DNA of 64,000 bases, from NCBI RefSeq assembly GCF_900089955.1, contig NZ_FLQX01000127.1:1-64000 (forward strand), written 5' to 3'. Both the position numbers and the translations under genes were made by a program. Positions 1-9,128 of this stretch are shown piece after piece (within the stretch, counting starts at the first letter, position 1; the number at the start of each line of letters is the position of its first letter). The DNA is from Candidatus Accumulibacter aalborgensis (GTDB lineage Bacteria; Pseudomonadota; Gammaproteobacteria; Burkholderiales; Rhodocyclaceae). A model generated the notes under the pieces. It did not search any database, had not been told where the DNA came from, and saw only the letters and a program-made list of their open reading frames with translations.

Positions 1-192
1 GCCGCGATACGCCTGCGCTTGGACCGAACGTCCTCGGGGCGGCAGATAAACGCTATTCGTTAGCTTCGGCTAAACTTCCGTTCAGGTTAGTGTCGAAAAT
101 CTTTACACCGAGATCCCCAGGAGATCGGGGGGCGTTGATCAGGCATAATATTATTTACCAAAATCAATAGATTGCCACAAAACAAGCCGGCG

Positions 193-208
193 TGGCACGC
201 ACCTTGCT
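193..208 (+). promoter_or_regulatory. Sigma-54 (RpoN) promoter for the PEP-CTERM gene
   Basis: The sequence shows TGGCAC, five bases, then TTGCT: a perfect -24/-12 sigma-54 promoter. It lies about 118 bp upstream of the PEP-CTERM start codon, leaving a long leader. PEP-CTERM genes in floc-forming betaproteobacteria are known to be controlled by the PrsK/PrsR two-component system with RpoN, so the match to this gene class is meaningful. I did not identify an enhancer (PrsR) site in bases 1-190. Confidence 0.8.
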
Positions 209-325
209 TGAGTCTTCGCAAGGCTGGCCAGCATCGCGACGCTGTTCGGTCAGACTGGCACCGCTTTCAATCGGGAGTTCTCGCCGGGTTCATCGTAATC
301 TTCATCTTTTAGGAGGGTGTAAATC

Positions 326-913
326 ATGTTTTCTCTTCGTCTCGGTAAACCTGTCAAAGTTGTCCTAGCCGCATTCGCGACGCTTGCGTTGACGGCCGGT
401 AGTGCATCAGCCAGGGTTGTGAATTTCATTGAGCTAGCTAACGAGGCCGGTATTCGTATGACAGCCGACAACGGTGCTGACGTAACCAAGCTTGGTTCTG
501 AAGTTTTTTACCTTTCCTCGCCTTTCGTTCCCAGTGGATACCCTGTAGATGCTACTGTGAATCAGATAGGTACCAGCACCAGTGGCTTTGAAGCCCTGAT
601 CAATATCCTGGAAAGCCCGGGAGGCCCCTTATCAGACCAGGTCTGGCTTCACCATATCAATAGTGTCTTTACGGTTATTGATTTCATTTCCGACCCGGCT
701 CAGTTTGTCACGAGCGTAGCGCCCTTCGCCACCGTGGTTGAAACGGGAAGTCTCCAAAATGTCTTGAACTACACCAATGACCAAGGGGGCAACGTAAGCA
801 TCTACGTGCAGTCTGACATTCCCGAGCCCGCCACTGCGCTTCTGTTCCCCATCGCCCTGGCCGGCCTGCTCGCCAACAGCCGGCGACAGATGAAGAAGGC
901 AGCGTCAGTCTGA
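326..913 (+). CDS. PEP-CTERM sorting domain protein
   Basis: Secreted protein of 195 residues. An N-terminal signal peptide (about residues 1-29, basic start then a hydrophobic stretch ending in ASA) precedes a body with no family I recognise. The C-terminus is a textbook PEP-CTERM signal: IPEPAT near residue 166, a hydrophobic helix, then a basic cluster RRQMKK. Such proteins are processed by exosortase and are associated with extracellular polysaccharide and floc formation; no exosortase gene is in this window. A strong Shine-Dalgarno (AGGAGG at 311-316) sits 9 bp before the ATG. The gene is monocistronic, with a sigma-54 promoter before it and a terminator after it. The specific function is unknown. 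Confidence 0.9.
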   Translation: MFSLRLGKPVKVVLAAFATLALTAGSASARVVNFIELANEAGIRMTADNGADVTKLGSEVFYLSSPFVPSGYPVDATVNQIGTSTSGFEALINILESPGGPLSDQVWLHHINSVFTVIDFISDPAQFVTSVAPFATVVETGSLQNVLNYTNDQGGNVSIYVQSDIPEPATALLFPIALAGLLANSRRQMKKAASV

Positions 914-943
914 CACGACACGACGCGGTTCTGAACTGAAAAC

Positions 944-973
944 AAACGGCCACTCTGCGGAGTGGCCGTTTTT
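944..973 (+). terminator. Rho-independent terminator after the PEP-CTERM gene
   Basis: A perfect 12-bp stem (AAACGGCCACTC paired with its complement) with a TGCG loop runs straight into a T-run. It lies 30 bp after the PEP-CTERM stop codon, which fits a single-gene transcript. Confidence 0.9.
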
Positions 974-1068
974 CTTGTCGCGGGCATGATGCTCTGCCTT
1001 CCCGCGTACATGTCCACGGCGCACCCCCGCTATTACCCGAGGTGGCGTGAACTTCTGCTTCTGGGGAT

Positions 1069-1104
1069 CAGTGCTTCCGGGGTCAGCAGTGCTTCCGGGG
1101 TCAG
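1069..1104 (+). repeat. Tandem 18-bp repeat upstream of the RAYT gene
   Basis: Two perfect tandem copies of CAGTGCTTCCGGGGTCAG, preceded by a diverged partial copy (CTTCTGGGGATCAG, about 1057-1070). GGGGTCAG-type motifs are typical of the REP sequences that flank RAYT transposase genes, and this one ends 36 bp before the RAYT start. It is probably part of the RAYT's cognate repeat end. I saw no matching copy downstream of the gene. Confidence 0.7.
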
Positions 1105-1140
1105 TTCTAACATTCCAGCAATCTCTGTTATACTCCACAG

Positions 1141-2028
1141 ATGGCTAGACCATTGAGGCTGGAATTTCCGGGCGCCGTTTATCACGTTACCTCGCGCGGT
1201 GATCGTCGGGAAGATGTTTTCCTGAGCGACGATGATCGCAGTGATTGGCTGGAGGTGCTGGGCCTGGTTTGCGCGCGGTTCAACTGGGTGGTGCATGCCT
1301 TTTGTCAGATGACCAATCACTATCATCTGCTGGTCGAGACGGTGGATGGCAATCTCTCCGGTGGGATGCGGCAATTGAACGGCCTTTATACGCAGCGTTT
1401 CAACCGCCGCCATAGCCTGGTTGGCCATCTCTTTCAGGGGCGCTACAAGGCGATCCTCGTACAAAAGGAAGCCTACTTACTGGAGTTGACTCGCTATGTC
1501 GTGCTCAACCCACTGCGCGCCAAGCTGGTGGAATCGCTTGAGGACTGGCGCTGGAGCAGTTACCCTTTCACTACCGGCCAGGAGGCACCGCCGTCGTGGC
1601 TGGATACGGATGGGCTGCTTGGTCAGTTTGCTGCAAACCGCGGCGAAGCGCTTGAGCGCTATGGGCAGTTCGTGATGGCGGGCGAGGGCTTGCCTAGTCC
1701 AATGTTGGCCACTCGTCATCAACTGTTGCTGGGTGACCAGGCGTTCGAGGGGCGCCACCGGCAGACAAGAAACGCAGAGGATCTGCGCGAAGTTTCCAGG
1801 GCGCACCGACGATCGATCGCTTTATCGCTGGATGAGTACCGGGCGCGTCACGCCGATCGGGATCAGGCGATGGCTGAGGCTTACCTATGCGGTGCTTATA
1901 CGATGGCCGAGATCGGGCGCCATTTCGCGGTCCACTACATGACCGTAAGTCGCGCGGTGCGGAAGTTTGAACAAGACCGAAAGAAAATGATCGTCGCAGT
2001 GATCGTCAAACAGGCGCCAGCGGAATGA
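1141..2028 (+). CDS. REP-associated tyrosine transposase (RAYT, Y1_Tnp/IS200-like)
   Basis: Single-strand DNA transposase/nuclease of 295 residues. The HUH motif is HYH at residues 60-62, and the catalytic tyrosine is likely Y119 in the TRYVVLNPLRA block; GHLFQGRYKA near residue 95 is another RAYT hallmark. The C-terminal part (about 230-285) reads as a helix-turn-helix (EIGRHF...MTVSRAVRKFE). RAYTs process REP sequences and are usually host-domesticated single copies. The last 15 or so residues do not look like the family's usual short end. The stop codon overlaps the start of jetB by ATGA, so the transposase reads as the first gene of the Wadjet operon, where jetA should be. Confidence 0.9.
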   Translation: MARPLRLEFPGAVYHVTSRGDRREDVFLSDDDRSDWLEVLGLVCARFNWVVHAFCQMTNHYHLLVETVDGNLSGGMRQLNGLYTQRFNRRHSLVGHLFQGRYKAILVQKEAYLLELTRYVVLNPLRAKLVESLEDWRWSSYPFTTGQEAPPSWLDTDGLLGQFAANRGEALERYGQFVMAGEGLPSPMLATRHQLLLGDQAFEGRHRQTRNAEDLREVSRAHRRSIALSLDEYRARHADRDQAMAEAYLCGAYTMAEIGRHFAVHYMTVSRAVRKFEQDRKKMIVAVIVKQAPAE

Positions 2029-2666
2029 TGCAGGAAGATGTCGAGGCCTCTGTGGCGGTGGCGGCCAGCCCCGACCTGTCGGCCTTGGTGATTCCCCTGC
2101 TCAAGGGGGTGATCTATCAGGAATCCGATGCCGGTCTGTGGAATTCCCTGCTCGCTCTCCAGAGCCGGGTGCGCGACTATGTCGCGGTGCTCGACCTCGA
2201 ACTGGTGCTTGACGAAGCCGAAGGCTATGCTTTCCTGCGCGCACGCCCCGAAGCGCCGGACGGCGCGGTGGCCAGGCTGCCGCGTCTCGTTGCCCGGCGT
2301 CCGCTGTCGTTTCCGGTCAGTCTGTTGCTCGCGCTGCTGCGCAAGAAACTGGCCGAATTCGATGCCGGCGGCGGCGACACGCGCCTGGTCCTGTCGCGCG
2401 ACGAGGTTGCCGAACTGATGCGGGTTTTCCTGCGCGAAGGCAGCAACGAGGCGAAGCTCATCGACCAGATCGACTTCTATATCGGCAAGGTCGTCGAGCT
2501 GGGTTTCCTGCGCCGCCTGAAGGTTGAGCATGGTCAGCCGGCGATGGTCGAGGTGCGACGCATTCTCAAGTCCTTTGTCGACGCGCAGTGGCTGGCCGAA
2601 TTCGATCAGCGGCTGGCGGCGTATCGCGCGCTGCTGCCCGGCCAGCAGGGGGCGGCGGATGAGTGA
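2025..2666 (+). CDS. jetB: Wadjet system KITE subunit JetB (DUF4194)
   Basis: Protein of 213 residues matching the DUF4194/JetB family, the MukE-like KITE subunit of Wadjet. The family pattern includes an N-terminal helical region, a middle block [19 protein letters not shown], then a winged-helix part ending LGFLRRL and a stretch on an arginine-rich helix. JetB helps assemble the JetABC SMC motor, which extrudes plasmid DNA before JetD cuts it. The start codon overlaps the RAYT stop (ATGA) and has no good Shine-Dalgarno, so translation probably depends on coupling to the upstream gene. The 3' end overlaps jetC by 8 bp. The usual upstream partner jetA (DUF3375, kleisin) is absent. Confidence 0.85.
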   Translation: MMQEDVEASVAVAASPDLSALVIPLLKGVIYQESDAGLWNSLLALQSRVRDYVAVLDLELVLDEAEGYAFLRARPEAPDGAVARLPRLVARRPLSFPVSLLLALLRKKLAEFDAGGGDTRLVLSRDEVAELMRVFLREGSNEAKLIDQIDFYIGKVVELGFLRRLKVEHGQPAMVEVRRILKSFVDAQWLAEFDQRLAAYRALLPGQQGAADE

Positions 2667-5600
2667 AACGCAGAGTCTCGGCCTCGACTTCGTCGCCGAT
2701 GACGCGCTCTCGGGTTTCCGTTTGCAGCGTCTCGAAGTCTTCAACTGGGGAACTTTCGATGGCCGCGTGTGGATGCTCAATCCGGACGGCAAGAACTCGC
2801 TGTTGACTGGCGACATCGGCTCGGGCAAGTCGACGCTGGTCGATGCGGTGACGACCTTGCTGGTGCCGGCGCAGCGCATCGCCTACAACAAGGCCGCTGG
2901 CGCCGACAGCCGCGAGCGTACCTTGCGCTCGTACGTGCTCGGTCATTACAAGTCGGAGCGCAACGAAGTCAGCGGCACGGCCAGGCCGGTGGCTCTGCGC
3001 GACCACAACAACTACTCGGTGATCCTCGGCGTCTTTCATAACGCCGGCTACGACCAGACGGTGACGCTGGCGCAGGTTTTCTGGATCAAGGATGCGCAGG
3101 GGCAGCCGGCGCGCTTCTTCGTCGCCACTGAACGCGACCTGTCGATTGCCGTCGATTTTGCCCACTTCGGCGCCGACATCGGCGCGCTACGTAAACGGCT
3201 ACGGCGCCCTGGGACCGAGGTCTTCGACAGCTTTCCGCCCTACGGCGCCTGGTTCCGCCGGCGCTTCGGCATCGACAACGAGCAGGCGCTCGACCTCTTC
3301 CACCAGACGGTGTCGATGAAATCGGTCGGTAACCTGACTGACTTCGTGCGCAGCCACATGCTCGAACCTTTCGATGTGGCGCCGCGCATCGCCGCCTTGA
3401 TCGGCCACTTCGACGACCTCAACCGGGCGCACGAGGCGGTGCTGAAGGCCAAGCGGCAGGTGGCGCTGCTCTCGCCGCTGGTCGCCGATGGCGAGCGGCA
3501 CGCGTCGCTGGTGGCCCAGGTCGAGGAACTGCGCGCCTGCCGCGAGGCGCTCAAACCCTACTTTGCCGGCCTGAAGCTGGCCTTGCTCGACAAGCGCATC
3601 GCCGGACTGGCCGACGAGTGGCGACGGCAGGACACGCAGCTCAAACGCTACGAAGAGCGCCGCGACGGGCAGCGCGGCGAAGAGGCGGAACTCAAGCGCA
3701 ATATTGCCGACAACGGCGGCGATCGTCTCGACCGCCTGGCGAGTGAAATCCGGCGCAAGGATCAGGAGCGCCAGGCGCGGGCACGCAGGGCGCAGCGCCA
3801 CGCCGATCTGGTGCAGGCCGTCGGCGAGCGACCGGCTGCGGACGAGTCCGCTTTCCTCGACCAGCGGCAGCGTCTGGCGGCGCTGGCCGAAACGGCGCGC
3901 GAGCGCGACGCGAGCCTGCAGAACGACCTCACCGAGTTGGGCGTCAGCCTGCGTCAGGGCAAGCAGGAGCACGACGAGCTGGCCGCCGAGATCACCAGCC
4001 TGAAAGCGAGACGCAGCAATATTCCGGCCGACCAGGTCATGATGCGCGTGGCGCTGTGCCAGGCACTCGCCCTGTCGGAAGGCGAGATGCCTTTTGCCGG
4101 CGAGCTGCTGCAGGTGCGTGCCGACGAGCGCGACTGGGAGGGCGCCGCCGAGCGGCTGTTGCGCAACTTCGGCCTGTCGCTGCTGGTGCCGGATGCCGAT
4201 TACGCGCAAGTGGCGGACTGGGTGGACAAGACCCAGCTCAAGGGACGTCTGGTCTATTTCCGCGTGCGCCACAGTGCGCGCAGCGAAATGGCCAGTCTGC
4301 ACCGCGACTCGCTGGTCAGGAAGCTGGCCGTCAAGCCCGATTCGCCGTATTACGACTGGCTGGAACGTGAGCTTGCGCACCGTTTCGACGTCGCCTGCTG
4401 CGCGACGCAAGAGCAGTTTCGGCGCGAGCTGCGGGCGATCACGCGCGCCGGCCAGATCAAGGCCCCCGGCGAGCGGCACGAGAAAGACGACCGCCATCGG
4501 ATCGACGACCGCAGTCGCTATGTGCTCGGCTGGACCAACGCCGCCAAGATCGACGCGCTCGAAACCAAGGCCAGGACGCTAGCGACGCAGCTCGGCGAGT
4601 TGGGGAGCCGCATCGGCAGGATCCTGGCCGAACAGAGGACGCTCAAGGAGCGTCTGACCGCGCTCTCGAAACTCGACGAGTACGGCGACTATCAGGAACT
4701 CGACTGGCAGTCGCTGGCCAGCGAGGTGGCCAAGCTCGAAGACGAGAAGCGACTTCTCGAATCGGCGTCCGACCTGTTGCAGAGCCTGACGGCGCGCCTC
4801 ACCCGCTTGCAGGCCGAACTCGCGCAGAGCGAAGCGGCGCTGGCCGAGAAGACGCGCGAACTGGGCGCCACTCAGGCCAGACGTGAGGCTGCCGAGGGAT
4901 TGCGGCAGCAGACGCTGGTGCTGATCAGTGACCCGGCGCTGCATGCCGCGCACTTTGAGCGCCTCGACGCGGTGCGCAGCGAAGCGCTCGGCGAGCACCA
5001 GCTCACCGTCGAATCGTGCGACAACCGCGAGCGCGAAATGCGCGACTGGTTGCAGGGCCGGATGGATGCCTACGGCGTTAGCCTCAGGAAGCTGCGCGAC
5101 AAGCTCATCGACGCGATGCGCGCCTATTGCCTCGCTTTTCCGCTCGACACGCAGGAAGTCGATGTCGCCATCGAAGCGGTCGACGAGTACCGGTCGATGC
5201 TCACCAGGCTGCAGTCCGACGACCTGCCGCGCTTCGAGTTGCGTTTCAAGGAATTGCTCAACGAGAACACCATCCGCGAGGTGGCGAACTTCAACGCGCA
5301 ACTGGCGATGTGGCGCGAGACGATCAAGGAACGGATCACGCGCATCAACGCTTCGCTGACCCAGATCGACTACAACCCCGGCCGCTACATCGCGCTCGAA
5401 GCACAGCCGACGCCGGACGCCGACATCCGTGATTTCCAGGGCGAGCTGCGCGCCTGCACCGAAGGGACGCTGACCGGATCGGAAGACGCGCAGTACTCGG
5501 AAGCCAAGTTCCTGCAGGTGCGGCAGATCATCGAGCGCCTGCGCGGCCGCGAAGGGCTGTCCGAGCAGGACCGCCGCTGGGCAGCCAAGGTCACCGACGT

Positions 5601-6027
5601 GCGCTACTGGTTCGTCTTTGCCGCCAGCGAACGCTGGCGCGAAGACGACAGCGAGCACGAGCATTACTCGGACTCGGGAGGCAAGTCGGGCGGGCAGAAG
5701 GAAAAGCTGGCCTACACCATCCTGGCGGCCAGCCTCGCGTATCAGTTCGGTCTCGAGTGGGGCGCCGTACGTTCGCGCTCGTTCCGTTTCGTCGTCATCG
5801 ACGAGGCCTTCGGGCGCGGCTCCGACGAGTCGGCGCAATACGGCTTGCGCCTTTTCGCGCAGCTCAATCTGCAACTGCTGATCGTCACGCCGCTGCAGAA
5901 GATCCACATCATCGAGCCCTTCGTGGCCAGCGTCGGCTTCGTGCACAACGAGGAGGGTCGTACCTCGAGGCTGCGCAACCTGTCGATCGACGAGTACCAC
6001 GCCGAAAAAGCGAAGGCCGCGGGATGA
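2659..6027 (+). CDS. jetC: Wadjet system SMC-like ATPase JetC
   Basis: MukB/SbcC-like SMC ATPase of 1122 residues. Walker [10 protein letters not shown] lies at residues 51-59, the ABC signature [10 protein letters not shown] starts near 1010, and Walker B FVVIDE is at about 1044-1049. Long charged helical segments between the two ATPase halves fit the SMC coiled coils. JetC is the loop-extruding motor of the Wadjet anti-plasmid system. The start chosen is the ATG at 2659, where the family-conserved N-terminus begins; the reading frame stays open upstream, but that part is a jetB shadow. It overlaps jetB by 8 bp and jetD by 4 bp, giving a translationally coupled jetB-jetC-jetD unit. All ATPase motifs look intact. 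Confidence 0.93.
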   Translation: MSETQSLGLDFVADDALSGFRLQRLEVFNWGTFDGRVWMLNPDGKNSLLTGDIGSGKSTLVDAVTTLLVPAQRIAYNKAAGADSRERTLRSYVLGHYKSERNEVSGTARPVALRDHNNYSVILGVFHNAGYDQTVTLAQVFWIKDAQGQPARFFVATERDLSIAVDFAHFGADIGALRKRLRRPGTEVFDSFPPYGAWFRRRFGIDNEQALDLFHQTVSMKSVGNLTDFVRSHMLEPFDVAPRIAALIGHFDDLNRAHEAVLKAKRQVALLSPLVADGERHASLVAQVEELRACREALKPYFAGLKLALLDKRIAGLADEWRRQDTQLKRYEERRDGQRGEEAELKRNIADNGGDRLDRLASEIRRKDQERQARARRAQRHADLVQAVGERPAADESAFLDQRQRLAALAETARERDASLQNDLTELGVSLRQGKQEHDELAAEITSLKARRSNIPADQVMMRVALCQALALSEGEMPFAGELLQVRADERDWEGAAERLLRNFGLSLLVPDADYAQVADWVDKTQLKGRLVYFRVRHSARSEMASLHRDSLVRKLAVKPDSPYYDWLERELAHRFDVACCATQEQFRRELRAITRAGQIKAPGERHEKDDRHRIDDRSRYVLGWTNAAKIDALETKARTLATQLGELGSRIGRILAEQRTLKERLTALSKLDEYGDYQELDWQSLASEVAKLEDEKRLLESASDLLQSLTARLTRLQAELAQSEAALAEKTRELGATQARREAAEGLRQQTLVLISDPALHAAHFERLDAVRSEALGEHQLTVESCDNREREMRDWLQGRMDAYGVSLRKLRDKLIDAMRAYCLAFPLDTQEVDVAIEAVDEYRSMLTRLQSDDLPRFELRFKELLNENTIREVANFNAQLAMWRETIKERITRINASLTQIDYNPGRYIALEAQPTPDADIRDFQGELRACTEGTLTGSEDAQYSEAKFLQVRQIIERLRGREGLSEQDRRWAAKVTDVRYWFVFAASERWREDDSEHEHYSDSGGKSGGQKEKLAYTILAASLAYQFGLEWGAVRSRSFRFVVIDEAFGRGSDESAQYGLRLFAQLNLQLLIVTPLQKIHIIEPFVASVGFVHNEEGRTSRLRNLSIDEYHAEKAKAAG

Positions 6028-7223
6028 ACTGGACCAGGCCCGCTGGCCTGCGTTCCCAGTTACAGAAGCTGTGGGAGCGTGGCGACGTGCTCGCCAGTCT
6101 GGTGACCGGCGAGGCGCTTTTTCCCAGGCGTCTGATACTCAAAGTCCCGACCTCGGCCGAGATGGCCGAACGCTTCGACGAGGTGCGCGGCTGGGTCGGC
6201 GAGCTGCGCGCGATGGCGCACTGCCGGGTCGAAATGCGCGACTTCAGTCATCGGCTGTTCGGCGCCAATGCGGTTCCGAACGAGGCCTGGGTCGATACTT
6301 TGGACGACGCGCTGGCGCTGATCGGCAAGCGGCGAGAGGTCAACCGTTTCATGTCCTTGGTAGACGGCACGCGTCAGCGGCAACCGTCACTGCTCGACTG
6401 GCTGGCCAGACGGCCACTGCGGGCGCTTGAACTGTCCGCAGAATGGAGCCGCCTGCTCGACATCGTCGCCTGGCTGCAGGCCCATCCTCGTCCCGGCGTC
6501 TACCTGCGGCAGGTGGACATCGCCGGCGTGCACAGCAAGTTCATCGAAGGCCAGCGCGGTGTTCTCAGCGAGCTGCTCGATCTCTCCCTGCCGGCCGCGG
6601 CGATCGATCCGTCGGCGTCGGGAGTGAGCCAGTTCGCTCGGCGCTACGGTTTTCGCGACAAACCGACGCGCATCCGATTCCGAATTCTGGATCGCCGGCT
6701 CGCGCTGCTCCCCGGCGACCGTGAACAGGATGTCACCCTCGATGCCGACAGTTTTGCCCACCTCAACCTGCGCGTGTCGCGGGTTTTCGTCACCGAGAAC
6801 GAGGTCAATTTCCTCGCTTTCCCGGCAGTGAGCGACAGCTTGATCATCTTCGGCGCCGGTTACGGCTTCGAGACGCTGGCGCAGGCCGAGTGGCTGTCGC
6901 GCTGCGATATCCACTACTGGGGCGACCTCGACACTCATGGCTTCGCGATTCTCGATCAGTTGCGCGCGCACTTCGACCATGTCCAGTCGTTCCTGATGGA
7001 TCGCGCGACCTTGCTGACTTTTGAAGCGCTGTGGGGAGAGGAGTTGCAGCAGACACTGCGCGACCTGCCGCGACTGAACGAAGGCGAGCGAGCGGTCTAT
7101 GACGAACTGCGTGACAACCGCCTGCGCAGGAATGTGCGTCTTGAACAGGAAAGGATCGCTTTCGGCCGGGTCGAGTCGGCGATTGCGGCGCTGCTCGATT
7201 CGCGCGCTCGCCCGAGTCGGTGA
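6024..7223 (+). CDS. jetD: Wadjet system nuclease JetD (DUF3322-DUF2220)
   Basis: Protein of 399 residues with the two-part JetD architecture. The N-terminal arm (about 1-200) fits DUF3322, and the C-terminal toprim-like domain fits DUF2220. The catalytic toprim pattern is visible: glutamates in ENE at 258-260 followed by FLAFP, and the metal-binding pair D301/D303 in [10 protein letters not shown]. JetD is the topoisomerase VI-like subunit that cleaves plasmid DNA after JetABC extrusion. The ATG overlaps the jetC stop by 4 bp. Catalytic residues are intact, so the nuclease gene has not decayed even though jetA is missing from the window. Confidence 0.9.
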   Translation: MNWTRPAGLRSQLQKLWERGDVLASLVTGEALFPRRLILKVPTSAEMAERFDEVRGWVGELRAMAHCRVEMRDFSHRLFGANAVPNEAWVDTLDDALALIGKRREVNRFMSLVDGTRQRQPSLLDWLARRPLRALELSAEWSRLLDIVAWLQAHPRPGVYLRQVDIAGVHSKFIEGQRGVLSELLDLSLPAAAIDPSASGVSQFARRYGFRDKPTRIRFRILDRRLALLPGDREQDVTLDADSFAHLNLRVSRVFVTENEVNFLAFPAVSDSLIIFGAGYGFETLAQAEWLSRCDIHYWGDLDTHGFAILDQLRAHFDHVQSFLMDRATLLTFEALWGEELQQTLRDLPRLNEGERAVYDELRDNRLRRNVRLEQERIAFGRVESAIAALLDSRARPSR

Positions 7224-7311
7224 GCGCGCCCTCCAGGCGCGTCGCTGCCGTAGCGGAGAGGGCGAGCAACTCTCTCTGGCCGAGGTCAACGGGCAGGCCC
7301 TGGGGTTCTGG

Positions 7312-7335
7312 AGATCATCAGCGCGATGATGATCT
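7312..7335. repeat. Inverted repeat between convergent genes
   Basis: A perfect 9-bp stem (AGATCATCA and its complement) with a GCGCGA loop lies between the ends of jetD (+) and the DUF937 gene (-). It may act as a bidirectional terminator, but it has no clear U-tract on either strand, so the role is uncertain. Nothing else is visible in 7224-7361. Confidence 0.45.
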
Positions 7336-7361
7336 TCTGACCAGGGTCGCGTTTTGGCCGG

Positions 7362-7829
7362 TCAGCGTCTGGCCAGCAAGCCGCCCAGCATGCCCATCAG
7401 CTCGCCAGCGTTACCGAGGCCCTCCTGCGGGACCTGACCGGAAGGCGTGAGCTGGTCAATCAGGCCCGGAAGAACCTGCGACAACTGGCCAGCCGCTTCA
7501 CCGGAGTTCGTTCCCAGTTTGGCAGCCAGATCCGCCATCACGTCCGACCCCAGCACGTCGGTGAGCTGGTTGCCGGAAATGGGCTGGTTTTGACCCGAAC
7601 CTATCCAGGAAGCCACTACCTCCCCGAGACCGGCCTGCTGGAATTTGGCCATCAGGCCGCCCAGTCCACCCTGGGAGCCATTATTGGCGAGCAAGCCGGT
7701 GAGCACCTGCAGCAGTTGCGGGTTGCTGAACAGTGTCCCCAGCAGGCCGGACAGACCACCGCCCTGACCAGCCTGCAAAGGCTGTTGGCCGCCGAGGACC
7801 GAGCCCAGTACCGAATCGAGTAAGCCCAT
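7362..7829 (-). CDS. DUF937 (YidB-like) protein
   Basis: Protein of 155 residues resembling YidB/DUF937. It opens with MGLLDSVLGSVLG, is rich in glycine, leucine and glutamine, and has the family block WIGSGQNQPISGNQLTDVLG near residues 85-105, followed by a repeat-like helical C-terminus. The biochemical role of the family is not established. The start was set at the internal ATG at 7829, because the family begins there and a GGAGA ribosome site precedes it; the longer open frame upstream has non-family residues. Convergent with jetD. Confidence 0.85.
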   Translation of the reverse strand: MGLLDSVLGSVLGGQQPLQAGQGGGLSGLLGTLFSNPQLLQVLTGLLANNGSQGGLGGLMAKFQQAGLGEVVASWIGSGQNQPISGNQLTDVLGSDVMADLAAKLGTNSGEAAGQLSQVLPGLIDQLTPSGQVPQEGLGNAGELMGMLGGLLARR

Positions 7830-7993
7830 GGTGCATGTCTCCTTCAAGTCAAGAAAAATCGTTCCGTCGCGCCTTGTGGCGAGATCCAGTGTGCCGCGCC
7901 GTCCATCATGGTGGCAATGCGCATTCTGGGCAATGGGCGATGAGTGATCAAGCAACTTCAACGGAGGGAAGCGCATACGTCTGGGGGTGCGCG

Positions 7994-8248
7994 TCAGTAA
8001 TGGAAGCGCAACTGAGCGATCATCAGCGCATCGTTCTCGACGCGGTATACGATGCGATGCTCATCGGTTATCCGGCGTGACCAGAATCCTGAAAGCGCAT
8101 GCTTCAACGGTTCGGGTTTGCCTACTCCTGTGAATGGCTCGCGCTGTGTCTCACGTATCAGCTTGTTGATTCTGTCGACCATGCGCTTGTCTTGCTTCTG
8201 CCAATACAGGTAGTCTTCCCACGCCTCGTCAGCGAAAATCAGCTTCAC
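7994..8248 (-). CDS. yoeB: YoeB-type mRNA interferase toxin
   Basis: Toxin of 84 residues, the usual YoeB length. It is a RelE-fold ribosome-dependent endoribonuclease that cuts mRNA at the A site. Family features are visible: the WEDYLYWQKQDK start, the GVGKPEPLKH block, SRRITDEHRIVYRV and the C-terminal RFHY, with the catalytic E, R and terminal H/Y region present. It overlaps the antitoxin gene by 4 bp (ATGA) and is downstream of it, the standard YefM-YoeB order. Nothing in the sequence suggests inactivation. Confidence 0.95.
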   Translation of the reverse strand: MKLIFADEAWEDYLYWQKQDKRMVDRINKLIRETQREPFTGVGKPEPLKHALSGFWSRRITDEHRIVYRVENDALMIAQLRFHY

Positions 8249-8496
8249 TCGACGAGCTTCCGCTCAACGCCCTGGCCAGCGTTCAGTTGTGCGGCGGCCG
8301 CCAGAAGGCGCCTGGCGTTGGCGGGGGTGCGCAAGAGGTAGGCGGTTTCCTCGAGTGCCTTGAAGTCTTCGAGCGAGAGCATCACGACAGACTGTTCTCC
8401 GTTTCGCGTAATGATCAAAGCTTCGTGGTCGTTGCAAACGCGGTCCATGGCGCTGGCGAGGTTTGCACGAACGGAGGTGTAGGTAATTGCATCCAT
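8245..8496 (-). CDS. yefM: YefM-type antitoxin (Phd/YefM family)
   Basis: Antitoxin of 83 residues. The N-terminal DNA-binding half contains the family pattern TYTSVRANLASAMDRVCNDHEALIITRNG and VVMLSLEDFKALEETAYLL. The C-terminal third, which would wrap YoeB, is more variable. It represses its own operon, with YoeB as corepressor. The operator upstream (8513-8530) carries two TGTAC-type boxes spaced as in Escherichia coli. The ATG overlaps nothing upstream; the stop overlaps yoeB by 4 bp. Confidence 0.95.
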   Translation of the reverse strand: MDAITYTSVRANLASAMDRVCNDHEALIITRNGEQSVVMLSLEDFKALEETAYLLRTPANARRLLAAAAQLNAGQGVERKLVE

Positions 8497-8512
8497 AGTA
8501 GGTCTCCCGGTA

Positions 8513-8530
8513 TGTACGCCTTAATGTACA
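8513..8530 (-). promoter_or_regulatory. YefM-YoeB operator
   Basis: Two boxes, TGTACG (8513-8518) and TGTACA (8525-8530), lie about 20 bp upstream of the yefM start, with centres 12 bp apart. In E. coli the yefM operator has two palindromes with TGTACA cores 12 bp apart, so this is the expected autoregulatory site. The boxes also overlap a plausible promoter (TTGCCG at -35, TACATA at -10 on the minus strand). Confidence 0.75.
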
Positions 8531-8739
8531 TGCACGGCAACCGATTGTCCACTGCCAGCCTTTTCCAACGGAAGGCAATGGTCGATGCCGACCTGCAGGG
8601 TGGAAGATTCTGGAGATCAAGGTGGCGGTAGCCGAAGCATGAACGGGATTTTCCCTCGCCAACCGAGGTTTTTAGGTTGATGCAGTCGAAGGCCACATCA
8701 CCGAATACAATGAGCGGCCACCCATGTCAGGAGCCGTTG

Positions 8740-8943
8740 ATGCCCACCACTACCCTCAAAGTCACCGGGATGAAATCCGACGATTGCCTGCGCAGCGTCA
8801 TGAATGCGATCCAGGACCTGCCCTGCATCGGCCATGTCGACGTCTCGCTGGAAACCGGCGTGGCGACCATCGAGCACACGACGATGGTCTCCGAGGCCGA
8901 TATTCGCCAGATCATCGAGGACGCTGGCTACCCGACGGAGTAG
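8740..8943 (+). CDS. Small heavy-metal-associated (HMA/CopZ-like) domain protein
   Basis: Protein of 67 residues with the beta-alpha-beta-beta-alpha-beta HMA layout: TLKVTGM, a helix, HVDVSLETGVATIEH, a second helix and the terminal AGYPTE. Classical metallochaperones carry GMxCxxC; here the loop is GMKSDDC, so the first cysteine is serine and only one loop cysteine remains. Copper binding is therefore doubtful or altered; another cysteine lies in LPCIG. The ATG at 8740 was chosen because it has a CAGGAG ribosome site and gives the family N-terminus. It is not next to a P-type ATPase. Confidence 0.85.
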   Translation: MPTTTLKVTGMKSDDCLRSVMNAIQDLPCIGHVDVSLETGVATIEHTTMVSEADIRQIIEDAGYPTE

Positions 8944-9128
8944 CGGCTGCGGCCTGGCAGGGAGGCCCAAAGAATGATCGCGTGCACAAGCCATCAAGTC
9001 AGGAGAGAGTAGCAGGCCGCTGGGCCAGCCAGAAGAGCCGGGTGGATGAGGTCGTGCCTGTCATTCCAGCCGCACCGTTGTTGCATGACGCCGTCCCACC
9101 GTCTCATCTCCGGACCGGGCGAAAGCGG

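Noticed and set aside
1-192. Possible gene or attachment site before the sigma-54 promoter
   Set aside because: No open frame with coding character and no tRNA or direct repeat; only a short CCCC/GGGG hairpin near 114-130, which may be an upstream gene's terminator.
4579-6000. A 473-codon minus-strand frame opposite jetC
   Set aside because: JetC has Walker A, signature and Walker B motifs on the plus strand; the opposite frame has none.
6024-6039. A 16-bp identity between the start of jetD and the start of the permease gene at 13973 (ATGAACTGGACCAGGC)
   Set aside because: With 64 kb of sequence one such match is expected by chance; flanking bases do not match.
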